From NCBI GenBank assembly GCA_945827785.1, contig CALZOR010000019.1, positions 1 to 32,531 of the forward strand: DNA of 32,531 nucleotides, read 5' to 3'. The DNA is from an uncultured Bacteroidales bacterium (GTDB taxonomy: Bacteria > Bacteroidota > Bacteroidia > Bacteroidales > UBA932). The position numbers and the translations under genes are program-made. The notes under the pieces are model-generated. The model was not told where the DNA came from. It searched no databases and saw only the letters and a list, made by a program, of their open reading frames with translations. This document shows, one piece after another, positions 14,988 to 22,762 of this stretch (positions are counted from its first letter, which is position 1; every line of letters begins with the position of its first letter).

Positions 14988-17195
14988 TTATTTGTGCACC
15001 ACGCGGTCTTTGAGTTCGGCAAGCTTCGCGCTGTTCCAGCGGTCAGTGGTTCCCACAAGGTAGCCGGTGATTCTCTGGAGCTTGTCAATCTTCTGGCTTC
15101 CGCAGTGAGGGCAGACTTCCATTTCTGTGTCCGCATTCTCGAACCCGCAGTCAAGGCAGCGGTTGCGGTTGTGGTTGACAGAGCCGTATCCGATGTTGTA
15201 TTTGTCCATCAGGTCCACGATGGCCATGATTGCTTCGGCATTGTGGGTTGCATCACCGTCAATCTCAACGTAGAAGATGTGTCCGCCGCGGGTGAGGTCG
15301 TGGTAAGGTCCTTCGATTTCAGCCTTGTGCTTAGGGGTACATTTGTAATAGACCGGTACATGGTTGGAATTGGTGTAGTAATCCTTGTCGGTAATGCCCG
15401 GGATGACACCGAATTTCTTCTTGTCTAATCTGGTGAATCGTCCTGACAATCCTTCCGCAGGAGTTGCAAGCACGCTGAAATTGTGCTGGAACCTCTCTGA
15501 AAACTCGTTGGCCTTGTCTCTCATGTAGGTGACGATTCTCAGACCAAGCTCCTGAGCCTCCTCAGACTCTCCATGGTGTTTGCCTACAAGGGCAATGAGA
15601 GCTTCTGCAAGGCCGATGAAACCGATTCCGAGGGTACCCTGGTTGATAACGGCCTCGATGCTGTCGTTTTCCTTAAGATTCTCACATCCGAGCCAGAGTG
15701 CACCCATCAGGAGCGGGAACTGTTTCTTGAGGGCTGTTTTCTGGAAATTGAACCTCTCACAAAGCTGTTTTGCCGAAATGTTCATTGCCCAGTCGAGTTT
15801 TTCGAAGAATTTGCCGATTCTCTCCTGCTTGTCCTCAATGCCCATGCACTCGATGGCGAGTCTTACGATATTGATGGTAGTGAAGGAAAGGTTACCCCTT
15901 GCAATTGATGTCTTTGGACCGAACCTGTTCTCGAACACCCTGGTGCGGCAACCCATAGTCGCACACTCCCACTGGTAACGCTGAGGGTCGTCGGCTTTCC
16001 AGAGCTCGTGGTGGTTGAAAGGAGCGTCGAGGTTGATGAAATTAGGGAAGAATCTTCTCGCTGACACCTTGCAGGCAAAGCGGTAGAGGTCGTAGTTCTT
16101 GTCTTCTGGAAGGTAGCTTACTCCTCTCTTCTTCTTCCATATCTGGATAGGGAAGATTGCAGTCGATCCGTTTCCTACTCCCTCATAAGTCGTGTTGAGG
16201 ATTTCGCGGATTACGCAGCGGCCTTCGGCAGAGGTGTCTGTTCCATAGTTTATCGAACTGAATACCACCTGGTTACCACCTCTTGAATGGATTGAGTTCA
16301 TGTTGTGGACAAAAGCCTCCATTGACTGGTGCACCCTGCTTACGGTCATGTTGATGGCATGCTGCACGATGCGTTCGTCGCCCTGTATGCCGACAAGGTC
16401 ACGCTTGATATAGTCGTCTATTTCGATGTCGTTGAGCCTGCTGTAGTCCTCGCCATAGAGCTCGCTGAGCTTTTCAAGTTCCTCGTGGAATGTCTTCCTT
16501 ACGAAAGGAGCCATATAGAAATCGAATGCAGGGATGGCCTGACCGCCGTGCATTTCGTTCTGCACGGTTTCCATCGAGATACAACCGAGGATGCTGGCGG
16601 TCTCGATTCTTTTTGCAGGGCGTGATTCTCCATGTCCGGCAAAGAAACCATTCTTGAGAATTTTGTCAAGAGGGTGCTGAACGCAGGTAAGGCTCTTTGT
16701 CGGATAGTAGTCCTTGTCATGGATGTGGATATATCCGTTCTTGACAGCTTCCTTGACATCTTCGGAAAGAAGGCACTCGTCAACGAAAGACTTTGTTGAC
16801 TCTGAAGCGAACTTCATCATCATGCCGGCAGGGGTGTCGGCATTCATGTTGGCATTCTCACGGGTGATGTCAGTGGCCTGAGCCTCGATAATCTCCTTGA
16901 AAATCTCGCGTGACTTTGCCTTGCGGGCAAGGTTTCTCTGGTTGCGGTATGCAATGTATTTCTTCGCGACTTCCTTTCTCGGGCTCTTCATCAACTCCAT
17001 TTCCACCTGGTCCTGGATGTCCTCCACGCTCATGTCCTCAGTCTCGATCTTGGAGATGGCTGAGGCGATTTCTGCGGCGAGAACAATGTCCTCTCCGTCT
17101 TCAGTTACATTCATTGCCTTGAGGATGGCGTCAACAATTTTTCTCTTGTCGAACAATACAATTCTACCGTCGCGTTTAATTACATTCTTTACCAT
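14988..17195 (-). CDS. nrdD: Anaerobic ribonucleoside-triphosphate reductase NrdD
   Basis: NrdD reduces ribonucleoside triphosphates to deoxyribonucleotides by a glycyl-radical mechanism; it works only without oxygen. The 735-residue protein has an N-terminal ATP-cone (VIKRDGRIVLFDKRKIVDAI, residues 1-95) for allosteric control, the catalytic barrel, a C-terminal zinc ribbon (Cys680, Cys683, Cys695, Cys698: CLDC...CPHC) and the glycyl radical loop RITGYLVG with the radical glycine at about 711. The length is normal. The ATG at 17195 is well supported. The bases before it on the mRNA read CCACCTCC, the opposite of a Shine-Dalgarno, in keeping with SD-independent initiation in this phylum. The upstream leader contains inverted repeats listed separately. 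Confidence 0.96.
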   Translation of the reverse strand: MVKNVIKRDGRIVLFDKRKIVDAILKAMNVTEDGEDIVLAAEIASAISKIETEDMSVEDIQDQVEMELMKSPRKEVAKKYIAYRNQRNLARKAKSREIFKEIIEAQATDITRENANMNADTPAGMMMKFASESTKSFVDECLLSEDVKEAVKNGYIHIHDKDYYPTKSLTCVQHPLDKILKNGFFAGHGESRPAKRIETASILGCISMETVQNEMHGGQAIPAFDFYMAPFVRKTFHEELEKLSELYGEDYSRLNDIEIDDYIKRDLVGIQGDERIVQHAINMTVSRVHQSMEAFVHNMNSIHSRGGNQVVFSSINYGTDTSAEGRCVIREILNTTYEGVGNGSTAIFPIQIWKKKRGVSYLPEDKNYDLYRFACKVSARRFFPNFINLDAPFNHHELWKADDPQRYQWECATMGCRTRVFENRFGPKTSIARGNLSFTTINIVRLAIECMGIEDKQERIGKFFEKLDWAMNISAKQLCERFNFQKTALKKQFPLLMGALWLGCENLKENDSIEAVINQGTLGIGFIGLAEALIALVGKHHGESEEAQELGLRIVTYMRDKANEFSERFQHNFSVLATPAEGLSGRFTRLDKKKFGVIPGITDKDYYTNSNHVPVYYKCTPKHKAEIEGPYHDLTRGGHIFYVEIDGDATHNAEAIMAIVDLMDKYNIGYGSVNHNRNRCLDCGFENADTEMEVCPHCGSQKIDKLQRITGYLVGTTDRWNSAKLAELKDRVVHK

Positions 17196-17211
17196 AGCAG
17201 GAGGTGGTTAT

Positions 17212-17241
17212 ATATCCATCCGGGGTGTTTGCCTCGGATAT
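17212..17241 (-). promoter_or_regulatory. Hairpin with two alternative pairings in the nrdD leader
   Basis: In the 5' leader of nrdD, ATATCC (17212-17217) can pair with GGATAT (17236-17241), while ATCCG (17218-17222) can pair with CGGAT (17235-17239). The two pairings share the same right-hand bases and so exclude each other. A second small stem, CAGATA/TATCTG with a six-base loop, lies nearer the promoter. The meaning is unproven; this could be a structured leader or chance. Confidence 0.35.
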
Positions 17242-17302
17242 GGAAACTGGTTATTTGATTCGGAAATTTGACACGCCAGATATGTGGCTATCTGACCGGG
17301 AA

Positions 17303-17310
17303 CAAAGATA
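17303..17310 (-). promoter_or_regulatory. Candidate -7 promoter element for nrdDG
   Basis: CAAAGATA on the plus strand reads TATCTTTG on the minus strand and fits TAnnTTTG. Transcription would begin near 17296, leaving a leader of about 100 bases. No matching -33 TTTG is evident. Confidence 0.45.
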
Positions 17311-17367
17311 TATCTTTTATTTATAGAAAATGCGGTGATAGGAGAAAAAGTTATTAACAATTAATGA

Positions 17368-17401
17368 AATAACCTGTTAACTTGATGGTTAACAGGTTAT
17401 T
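17368..17401. promoter_or_regulatory. Perfect 14-base inverted repeat upstream of nrdD
   Basis: AATAACCTGTTAAC at 17368-17381 is matched exactly by GTTAACAGGTTATT at 17388-17401, around the six-base loop TTGATG. It lies about 60 bases upstream of the candidate nrdD promoter and about 80 bases downstream of the phosphopantetheinyl transferase stop. It could be the terminator of the transferase gene (no adjoining U tract on that strand) or an operator for nrdDG. The stem does not match the NrdR box (ACACWATATATTGTGT-like) as I know it. Confidence 0.6.
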
Positions 17402-17479
17402 ATATATGGATATAAAATAGAATTTATTAAAATTGAATAACAAATATGTTATTTTCCAGTGGCTCTGGCATTTGCATCG

Positions 17480-18115
17480 TCAGCTTACAAGCCATACGAG
17501 GACGTGGCGGTCGAAAGTGATGTATTCAAGCTCGAATTCTTCCTCGTGTCCGTCTTTGTGGATGAAGGTTGCCTCAAGTTCTCCCTCACCTTTCGGGTGA
17601 AATTTCTCAACCTCGATCTGCTCGGCAAAATCCACTCTGTTCTGGGACATTCTCTTGAAGATGGCCTCCTTTGCACACCAGTAGATTGCCAGCTGCTCGT
17701 TCCTCTTGTCCTGATCGAGGTCATCAATCTCATCTTCGGAAAGAGCCTTCTTCTCCACTGCGGAGAAATCCCTGTCAAGAGATTCGATATCAATTCCCAG
17801 ATCGTCCTCGTCGTGGGTGATGATTGCTACGTATTTCTCCGTGTGGGTTATGCTGATATTTGTAACGCAGTTTTCAAGGTATGGCTTGCCGTTGTCGTGG
17901 TGGTGGAGGTACATTTTTTCTTCGAACACCTCGTTCAGCAGTGCCCTGACGGCAAGTTTCTGCTTTCTCTGACTTTCGCTTCTTATCAGAGAGATTTCTT
18001 CCATTTCATCATTCGGAACCGAACTCAGTTCTGTCAGTTCCTTTTCTGTTTCCGTAATTTGCCAGACGGCGATTTCTGCTTTGTTGTCCAGTTTATTTCT
18101 AAGATATAGTGCCAT
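17480..18115 (-). CDS. 4'-phosphopantetheinyl transferase (Sfp-type superfamily)
   Basis: This 211-residue enzyme moves the phosphopantetheine arm of coenzyme A to carrier proteins. The magnesium-binding motif GIDIE follows the strand ISITHTEKYVAIITHDEDDL, and WCAKEAIFK supplies the second conserved motif with its catalytic Glu and Lys. I chose the ATG at 18115 (MALYLRNKL) over the track's TTG at 18136. No carrier-protein, NRPS or PKS gene is nearby, so it could be the housekeeping fatty-acid ACP activator or serve a pathway elsewhere. A 216-residue plus-strand ORF over the same bases is its shadow. The upstream region is unusually long, with tandem candidate promoters described separately. 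Confidence 0.88.
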   Translation of the reverse strand: MALYLRNKLDNKAEIAVWQITETEKELTELSSVPNDEMEEISLIRSESQRKQKLAVRALLNEVFEEKMYLHHHDNGKPYLENCVTNISITHTEKYVAIITHDEDDLGIDIESLDRDFSAVEKKALSEDEIDDLDQDKRNEQLAIYWCAKEAIFKRMSQNRVDFAEQIEVEKFHPKGEGELEATFIHKDGHEEEFELEYITFDRHVLVWLVS

Positions 18116-18363
18116 AAGTTTAAATAAAGTAATCAATCTGTCCTATGAAACCAATCCGCATGGTGCGCCAATATACGACAAACCGGTGCGTGCAGACCAT
18201 GCACACACACAGAAAGACGCCTCTTCCTCACCGGAAGGGGTGCCCATTACCATAAAAACTGTCTGGGACAAAGGATCATCCGACTTGGGATCCGTAGATA
18301 ATTTCTGTTCTGTCAATATTGGACTGGGAGGTTCCACGTTTCAATCTGTATTTGAATCGGCGG

Positions 18364-18371
18364 CAAATATA
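18364..18371 (-). promoter_or_regulatory. Candidate -7 element, proximal, for the transferase gene
   Basis: CAAATATA reads TATATTTG on the minus strand and fits TAnnTTTG. Transcription would start near 18357, giving a leader of about 240 bases before the ATG at 18115. Confidence 0.4.
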
Positions 18372-18414
18372 GTAAAGAGTTTTCAAATCGTAAAATTTTA
18401 TTTCAATCTGTAGG

Positions 18415-18422
18415 CAAAAGTA
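18415..18422 (-). promoter_or_regulatory. Candidate -7 element, distal, for the transferase gene
   Basis: CAAAAGTA reads TACTTTTG on the minus strand and fits TAnnTTTG. It lies 51 bases upstream of the proximal element, and both are linked to a copy of the same 12-base direct repeat, which suggests a duplicated promoter segment. Confidence 0.35.
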
Positions 18423-18445
18423 GTTTTATCTTACCGGAAATATGT

Positions 18446-18453
18446 TATATTTG
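18446..18453 (+). promoter_or_regulatory. Candidate -7 promoter element for mdh
   Basis: TATATTTG fits TAnnTTTG. With transcription starting about 7 bases later, the ATG at 18492 would have a leader of roughly 30 bases, whereas the upstream ATG at 18465 would have almost none. This helps decide the mdh start. Confidence 0.55.
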
Positions 18454-18491
18454 CACTGCGAAAAATGAACGATTTTTTAGATACTGATATT

Positions 18492-19484
18492 ATGAAATTT
18501 TTAACTGACGAGAAACTCGTAATTGTAGGCGCCGGCGGAATGATCGGCTCCAACATGGTTCAGTCCGTGCTTATGCTCGGCCTCACTCCTAACATCTGCC
18601 TCTATGACATCTATGAGCCAGGCGTACACGGCGTGTATGACGAAATGTGTCACTGCGCATTCCCTGGTGCCCACCTTTCCTACACTGTAGATCCTGAGGT
18701 TGCATTCACAGGAGCAAAGTACATCATCTCTTCAGGTGGTGCACCTCGTAAAGAGGGTATGACCCGTGAGGACCTCCTGAAAGGAAACTGCCAGATTGCA
18801 GCTGATTTCGGAGAGAATATCAGAAAGTATTGCCCGGACGTGAAACATGTAGTGGTTATCTTCAACCCGGCTGACGTTACAGCTCTTACAGCTCTCATCC
18901 ACTCAGGCCTCAAGCCAAACCAGCTTACTTCACTTGCGGCTCTCGACTCAACCCGTCTTCAGCAGCAGCTCGCTCAAGAGTTCGGCGTTCAGCAGGACAA
19001 GGTGACAGACGCATTCACTTATGGCGGTCACGGTGAGCAGATGGCAGTATTTGCATCAAAGGCAAAGATTGACGGCAAGCCGCTTTCAGAGCTTCCTCTT
19101 TCGGCAGAGCGTTGGGCAGAAATCAAGCACATGACTACCCAGGGTGGTTCAAACATCATCAAGCTCCGTGGACGTTCATCATTCCAGAGCCCTGCTTATC
19201 AGGCTGTCAAGATGATCGAAGGCGCAATGGGCGGTGAGAAATTCAACTGGCCTGCAGGATGCTATGTGAACTGCGACAAATGCGGTTACAAGAACGTAAT
19301 GATGGCAATGCCTACCGTAATCGATGCAGACGGAGTTCATTTCACTGCTCCTGAAGGAACAGCTGAGGAAATGGCTGCTCTCCAGAAATCTTACGAGCAC
19401 CTTCAGAAGATGCGCGATGAGATTATCGGTCTCGGCATCATCCCACCAGTTGAGGAGTGGAGTGCTCTCAATCCGAATCTCTAG
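18492..19484 (+). CDS. mdh: Malate dehydrogenase
   Basis: This enzyme interconverts malate and oxaloacetate with NAD(H). In fermenting Bacteroidales it serves the reductive branch to fumarate and succinate. From the ATG at 18492 the 330-residue protein starts MKFLTDEKLVIVGAGGMIGSNM (Rossmann motif). It carries the substrate-binding arginines in GGAPRKEGMTREDLLKGN, the NAD-binding VVVIFNPADVTALTAL, and the catalytic histidine in YGGHGEQM. This longer form, with CDKCG near the end, matches the malate dehydrogenase type of several Bacteroidales rather than the shorter 313-residue enzyme of Bacteroides. The track start at 18465 adds nine residues and is less likely given the promoter position. 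A strong terminator follows the gene. Confidence 0.92.
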   Translation: MKFLTDEKLVIVGAGGMIGSNMVQSVLMLGLTPNICLYDIYEPGVHGVYDEMCHCAFPGAHLSYTVDPEVAFTGAKYIISSGGAPRKEGMTREDLLKGNCQIAADFGENIRKYCPDVKHVVVIFNPADVTALTALIHSGLKPNQLTSLAALDSTRLQQQLAQEFGVQQDKVTDAFTYGGHGEQMAVFASKAKIDGKPLSELPLSAERWAEIKHMTTQGGSNIIKLRGRSSFQSPAYQAVKMIEGAMGGEKFNWPAGCYVNCDKCGYKNVMMAMPTVIDADGVHFTAPEGTAEEMAALQKSYEHLQKMRDEIIGLGIIPPVEEWSALNPNL

Positions 19485-19533
19485 TCGACGGAAATACGGA
19501 AATTTGCAGCATTTTTGCCAAATTTGAACAAAG

Positions 19534-19571
19534 AAAATCGCCCCTGGAAGCTCTTCCAGAGGCGATTTTTT
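19534..19571 (+). terminator. Intrinsic terminator of mdh
   Basis: AAAATCGCCCCTGGAAG (19534-19550) pairs with CTTCCAGAGGCGATTTT (19553-19569), with one mismatch and a two-base gap at the tip, and is followed by a run of T. This is a textbook GC-rich stem flanked by A and T tracts 50 bases after the mdh stop. Confidence 0.88.
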
Positions 19572-19574
19572 AAT

Positions 19575-19605
19575 TTATCCATTGACAATTTCAGTCAATG
19601 GATAA
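19575..19605. promoter_or_regulatory. Second perfect hairpin just after the mdh terminator
   Basis: TTATCCATTGAC (19575-19586) is an exact inverted match to GTCAATGGATAA (19594-19605), with a seven-base loop. It begins six bases after the first hairpin ends and lies about 40 bases before the lipoprotein ATG. It could be a backup terminator or an operator for the next gene. The following TTGGAACTTTGC only loosely resembles a -7 element. Confidence 0.55.
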
Positions 19606-19643
19606 TTCTTTGGAACTTTGCAGCGGATATAAAATATAAAGCT

Positions 19644-20897
19644 ATGGAGAGAAAGAAAAATTATCTGTTCGCAGCATTGCTCCTTATTTTTGCTACTGTT
19701 TCATGTGAACTTGTCGATGATGACTTGAACAAACACTGGAATCCTGATTCCGGTAATGACAGTACGGCTGTTGATCTGGATGCCGTTGCGGAAATCATTG
19801 CCGCTCTTCCCCTGGATGACATACATCTGAAGGAGGTTCATGCGGCCGTGAGCAGTTCGTCTCTAAACGGTTACGATGAAGAGTATACCATGCGCAATCT
19901 CTTTTCAAATCCGGGTTCCGGAGTCGGCGACCCCGAAGTGGAGTCCAAGGCTGCGCAGTTCATGCAAAATCCGCTCAGAAAGCTGATAGAAGAGCATGTA
20001 CACAGTTCTGCAGGCATACCGACCAAGGCCGGCACTTCCTCAGAGGTTGATCCGGACAAGTTTCTCAAGGCTCTGACTGACTCGGATATCCAGATTTACT
20101 GGCCTTTTTCAGAAAACTGGGACGGGAGCACTTTCCCAATTGTAACATTTGACCCGGAAGACGGAGCCGATGCGAATGTCGGCTATCGTCTGATTGTCGG
20201 CCGGGACGGGAGCCGGAGCATCGAAAGCGTGATTGTCGATGAAGAGATGGCTGCCGAAGAGCCGGTGTGGGTGGTGAACAGAAACTCGGATGCAGGTTAT
20301 ACTTCACTTGAAATGCTGCGCAGGAATGACCCTGACTGGGGAGAAGGAGGCGGTTCAATCATAGTCATGCCTTCCGGAAAACTGAACCTCTGCCCGGGAA
20401 CCAAAGCATCCTCAAAACCCCTTAGGTCGCTTGTCCTGAAGGACTTTACAATGAAGAGGAATTTTGACCCATGGTTTGCCGGGGCATCTGAATTCTTCGT
20501 CAAGACCGGCTATGTGGAGGACTTCACCGCAACGACTGAAGCCGAACTGAGGCTGTACAATCCTACCGTGACTGATTTTCTTGTCGTCGTGAAGCGCAAT
20601 CAGGTCGGGATTCCCCAGCCGTTCAATGCCATGCTGATAACAGACTGGAGCGACCAGATGACGCATTGTGCATTCATGATAACGGAAGATGACGGGGGCA
20701 CCAGGACGGAATGGAAGTGTACGGCTCTGGTAAGGGTTGCATCGAAGAGTTATGGCGTGGAAATAAACCTGCCTTTCAATTCCAGGGATGACTATGTCTG
20801 GAGAGGACAGCTTTCAAACAAGTGGATAAAGCAGAATAGCGGAATAACCTCGCATTTCGGGGATGTGGACCTTACTTTTGAGGTCCTTGAGCAGTAG
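19644..20897 (+). CDS. Putative lipoprotein of unknown function
   Basis: I do not recognise the function. The ATG at 19644 begins a lipoprotein signal (MERKKNYLFAALLLIFATVSC), giving 417 residues; the track's earlier start at 19515 runs back through the mdh terminator and is rejected. After a short acidic segment (ELVDDDLN) come helical stretches (DAVAEIIAALPLDDIHLKEVHAAV), then a beta-rich domain with DIQIYWPFSENWDG, VIVDEEMAAEEPVWVVNRNSDAGYTSLEMLRRNDPDWGEGGGS, and a C-terminal half rich in short strands (NFDPWFAGASEFFVK, TDFLVVVKRNQVG). The WVVNRN...Y segment looks conserved-family-like, as in uncharacterised Bacteroidota surface lipoproteins. Its last 26 bases overlap the 3' end of the convergent U32 gene. 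Confidence 0.72.
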   Translation: MERKKNYLFAALLLIFATVSCELVDDDLNKHWNPDSGNDSTAVDLDAVAEIIAALPLDDIHLKEVHAAVSSSSLNGYDEEYTMRNLFSNPGSGVGDPEVESKAAQFMQNPLRKLIEEHVHSSAGIPTKAGTSSEVDPDKFLKALTDSDIQIYWPFSENWDGSTFPIVTFDPEDGADANVGYRLIVGRDGSRSIESVIVDEEMAAEEPVWVVNRNSDAGYTSLEMLRRNDPDWGEGGGSIIVMPSGKLNLCPGTKASSKPLRSLVLKDFTMKRNFDPWFAGASEFFVKTGYVEDFTATTEAELRLYNPTVTDFLVVVKRNQVGIPQPFNAMLITDWSDQMTHCAFMITEDDGGTRTEWKCTALVRVASKSYGVEINLPFNSRDDYVWRGQLSNKWIKQNSGITSHFGDVDLTFEVLEQ

Positions 20898-22761
20898 CTT
20901 TGACTGTCATTTCGCATCTTGCGCAGTCAAATCCGAGAGCAAGGTATCGGCCATTGTTGTGAAGGAACAATTCCTTTCCGGCAATTTTCCCGGCTGCCTG
21001 TGGATGGTATTTAGGGCAGAGTCCAAGTTCATATCGGATACAGTACTTCGTTCTCATCAGCTCGGCATCAGCTATTGGCTCAAGTTCATAGGCTTTTCCC
21101 GTCATGCCTGCTCCATATTGTGAGTATATTTCCTCGGAAAGGGAATTGGATATGTTCTGTTTGTAGCTTGTCCGGCCGGATGGGAATGCTAGTCCTGCTT
21201 CAGGAATCTCTCTGTTTAACAGGGGTTTAGCAATGCATGTCCTTGTGTTGAGCGCATCGGCGAGACTCCTGCGGATTTCATTGAGGCATGCTGCACTGAC
21301 AAGCGGGAGGGGAACATCTCCGGCAATGGCTCCCAGGTGGAAGCGGTAGTGCTGCGCACTCTTTTCAAACTGGGTAAGGAGCAGGCTGCGGATGCGCTGC
21401 TGATTGTCTGCCATTGTATTTCCGGCTTCAGAAGTGATTTCTGCACGGCGTCCGTCTTCACTTATGGCGGAGGCTGTGAGCCGGTACATGCCCTTGTCAT
21501 CGCAAGAAACGGAGATGTCAACCTTGACGCCAACTTCTCTTTTTATTGCAGAGCGCTGGATTTCTTTTTCAAAGGCAGAGTCCAGGTTCCTGAAAATACG
21601 CGCTCCGATGAAAAGTCCGTCTATGGCCTTGCTCCTGATTTTGAAGCCGTTGCATACATCCCCTCTGAATCCCACAACATTCCCGTCCCTGGCAACGAAT
21701 GAGAATCCATCCCCGTTAGAAAGCTTCAGGTCTGGGGATAACGGGGCAATCTGTATCAATGTCCTGTCCTTGGAAATGCCGCTTACAGTACCGATTTCCT
21801 CGCCCATGGATTTGGCTGCATCCATGCTGGCCCATTTCCCCCGGCGGGAGTCTATGAAAAGCTCGGTGAATCCGCGGTTGAATGTTTTGGACAGGTCCGG
21901 GATGAATCCTCCGGAGGTCCTGCCGAATGAGGCTCTCTCCCATTTCCCGGGAACGGACTCAATTATCCTGTCAAGCTGGGCAGAATAGTCCAGAACGGTG
22001 TTCCGGACATAAGATTCATTTTTAAGACGCCCTTCGATCTTGAAGGAAGAAATACCTGCTTCGGCAAGCTCGGCCATCCTGTCCTTCAATCTGTAATCTT
22101 TCAGTGAGAGCAGGGCTTTGTCCCTGACGATGGTCTTGCCGTCCCGATCAACCAGGTCGTATTTCGAACGGCAGGCCTGAATGCATGCTCCGCGGTTGGC
22201 ACTCCTGCCTGCAATCATCTCGGACAGGTAACACTGGCCGCTGTAGCAGACACATAACGCCCCATGGACGAAAAACTCCAGCTCGCATGATGTTGCCTTG
22301 CGGATTACCCGGATCTGCTCAAGCGAAAGTTCCCTTTCAAGAATCAGTCTTGAGAAGCCGAGACTTTCCAGCCAGGCGGCCTGTTCCGGAGTGCGTATCG
22401 CACATTGGGTTGAAGCATGAAGCGGAAGGCGGAAATCCTTTCCCATCTTTTGTGCGAGACGCAGAATGGCCAGGTCCTGGACTATGATGGCATCAACTCC
22501 TGCCTCCTGCACCTGCATCATGGCGCTGGCTGCCTCGTCAAGCTCTTCCTCGTACAGTATTGTATTGAGAGTGACAAAAATGCGGCTACCGAATCTGTGG
22601 GCATGGCTGCACAGGATGGCAAGGTCCTCCATGCTGTTTCCGGCAGAAGCCCTTGCTCCGAACTTCGGCCCTGCCATATACACGGCATCGGCACCGCAGT
22701 CGATTGCCGCGATGCCGATATCCTTATTCCTTGCAGGAGCAAGAAGTTCGAGTGAATTCAT
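20872..22761 (-). CDS. U32-family peptidase-like protein, probable RNA hydroxylase (RlhA/TrhP type)
   Basis: U32 proteins were named peptidases, but the characterised bacterial members RlhA and TrhP hydroxylate 23S rRNA cytidine or tRNA wobble uridine. This 629-residue protein has the U32 signature ELEFFVHGALCVCYSGQCYLSEMIAGRSANRGACIQACR at about residues 160-200, whose cysteines likely hold a 4Fe-4S cluster as in UbiU/UbiV, plus the KIEGRLK segment. The long C-terminal half fits DUF3656, as in RlhA. Near the end are further cysteines (CIRYELGLCPKY, CARCEM). RlhA versus TrhP cannot be decided by eye. The ATG at 22761 lies one base from the stop of the upstream TPR gene, so the two form an operon. 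Its 3' end overlaps the convergent lipoprotein gene by 26 bases. Confidence 0.87.
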   Translation of the reverse strand: MNSLELLAPARNKDIGIAAIDCGADAVYMAGPKFGARASAGNSMEDLAILCSHAHRFGSRIFVTLNTILYEEELDEAASAMMQVQEAGVDAIIVQDLAILRLAQKMGKDFRLPLHASTQCAIRTPEQAAWLESLGFSRLILERELSLEQIRVIRKATSCELEFFVHGALCVCYSGQCYLSEMIAGRSANRGACIQACRSKYDLVDRDGKTIVRDKALLSLKDYRLKDRMAELAEAGISSFKIEGRLKNESYVRNTVLDYSAQLDRIIESVPGKWERASFGRTSGGFIPDLSKTFNRGFTELFIDSRRGKWASMDAAKSMGEEIGTVSGISKDRTLIQIAPLSPDLKLSNGDGFSFVARDGNVVGFRGDVCNGFKIRSKAIDGLFIGARIFRNLDSAFEKEIQRSAIKREVGVKVDISVSCDDKGMYRLTASAISEDGRRAEITSEAGNTMADNQQRIRSLLLTQFEKSAQHYRFHLGAIAGDVPLPLVSAACLNEIRRSLADALNTRTCIAKPLLNREIPEAGLAFPSGRTSYKQNISNSLSEEIYSQYGAGMTGKAYELEPIADAELMRTKYCIRYELGLCPKYHPQAAGKIAGKELFLHNNGRYLALGFDCARCEMTVKATAQGPQK

Positions 22762-22762
22762 C

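Larger units (their letters stand above)
18116..18445. other. Long gene-free region between the transferase gene and mdh
   Basis: No convincing gene is present. A 64-codon minus-strand ORF (18143-18337, GTG start) has no recognisable domain. The DNA contains a possible long stem: GCATGGT (18158-18164) pairs with ACCATGC (18196-18202), and GCGCC (18165-18169) pairs with GGTGC (18185-18189). The 12-base repeat TTTCAATCTGTA occurs at 18339-18350 and 18401-18412. Each copy is followed closely by a minus-strand -7-like element preceded by GGC (CAAATATA at 18364-18371, CAAAAGTA at 18415-18422). This may be a long leader of the transferase mRNA or an independent small RNA. Confidence 0.4.

Noticed and set aside
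14988-15154. Extended nrdG start at 15154 in the ORF track
   Set aside because: The extra 58 residues lie inside nrdD in another frame and have no similarity to NrdG N-termini; the ATG at 14980 is the natural start.
17199-17207. Strong plus-strand Shine-Dalgarno-like AGGAGGTGG
   Set aside because: No plausible plus-strand gene follows; it is the complement of the nrdD leader.
17459-18109. 216-codon plus-strand ORF
   Set aside because: It lies exactly opposite the phosphopantetheinyl transferase, which has clear catalytic motifs; the plus-strand product has none.
18230-18310. Possible TPP riboswitch suggested by GGGGTGCCC
   Set aside because: The CTGAGA and ACCC-type core elements are missing, and neither neighbouring gene is a thiamine gene.
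18143-18337. 64-codon minus-strand ORF as a real gene
   Set aside because: GTG start, no domain and no clear coding pattern; kept only as part of the description of the gene-free region.
18339-18412. Possible two-repeat CRISPR suggested by TTTCAATCTGTA
   Set aside because: The repeat is only 12 bases, the distance between copies is 62 bases, and there are no cas genes; tandem promoter elements explain it better.
20863-22755. Several plus-strand ORFs opposite the U32 gene
   Set aside because: None has a recognisable domain, while the minus-strand reading gives a full-length U32 signature.
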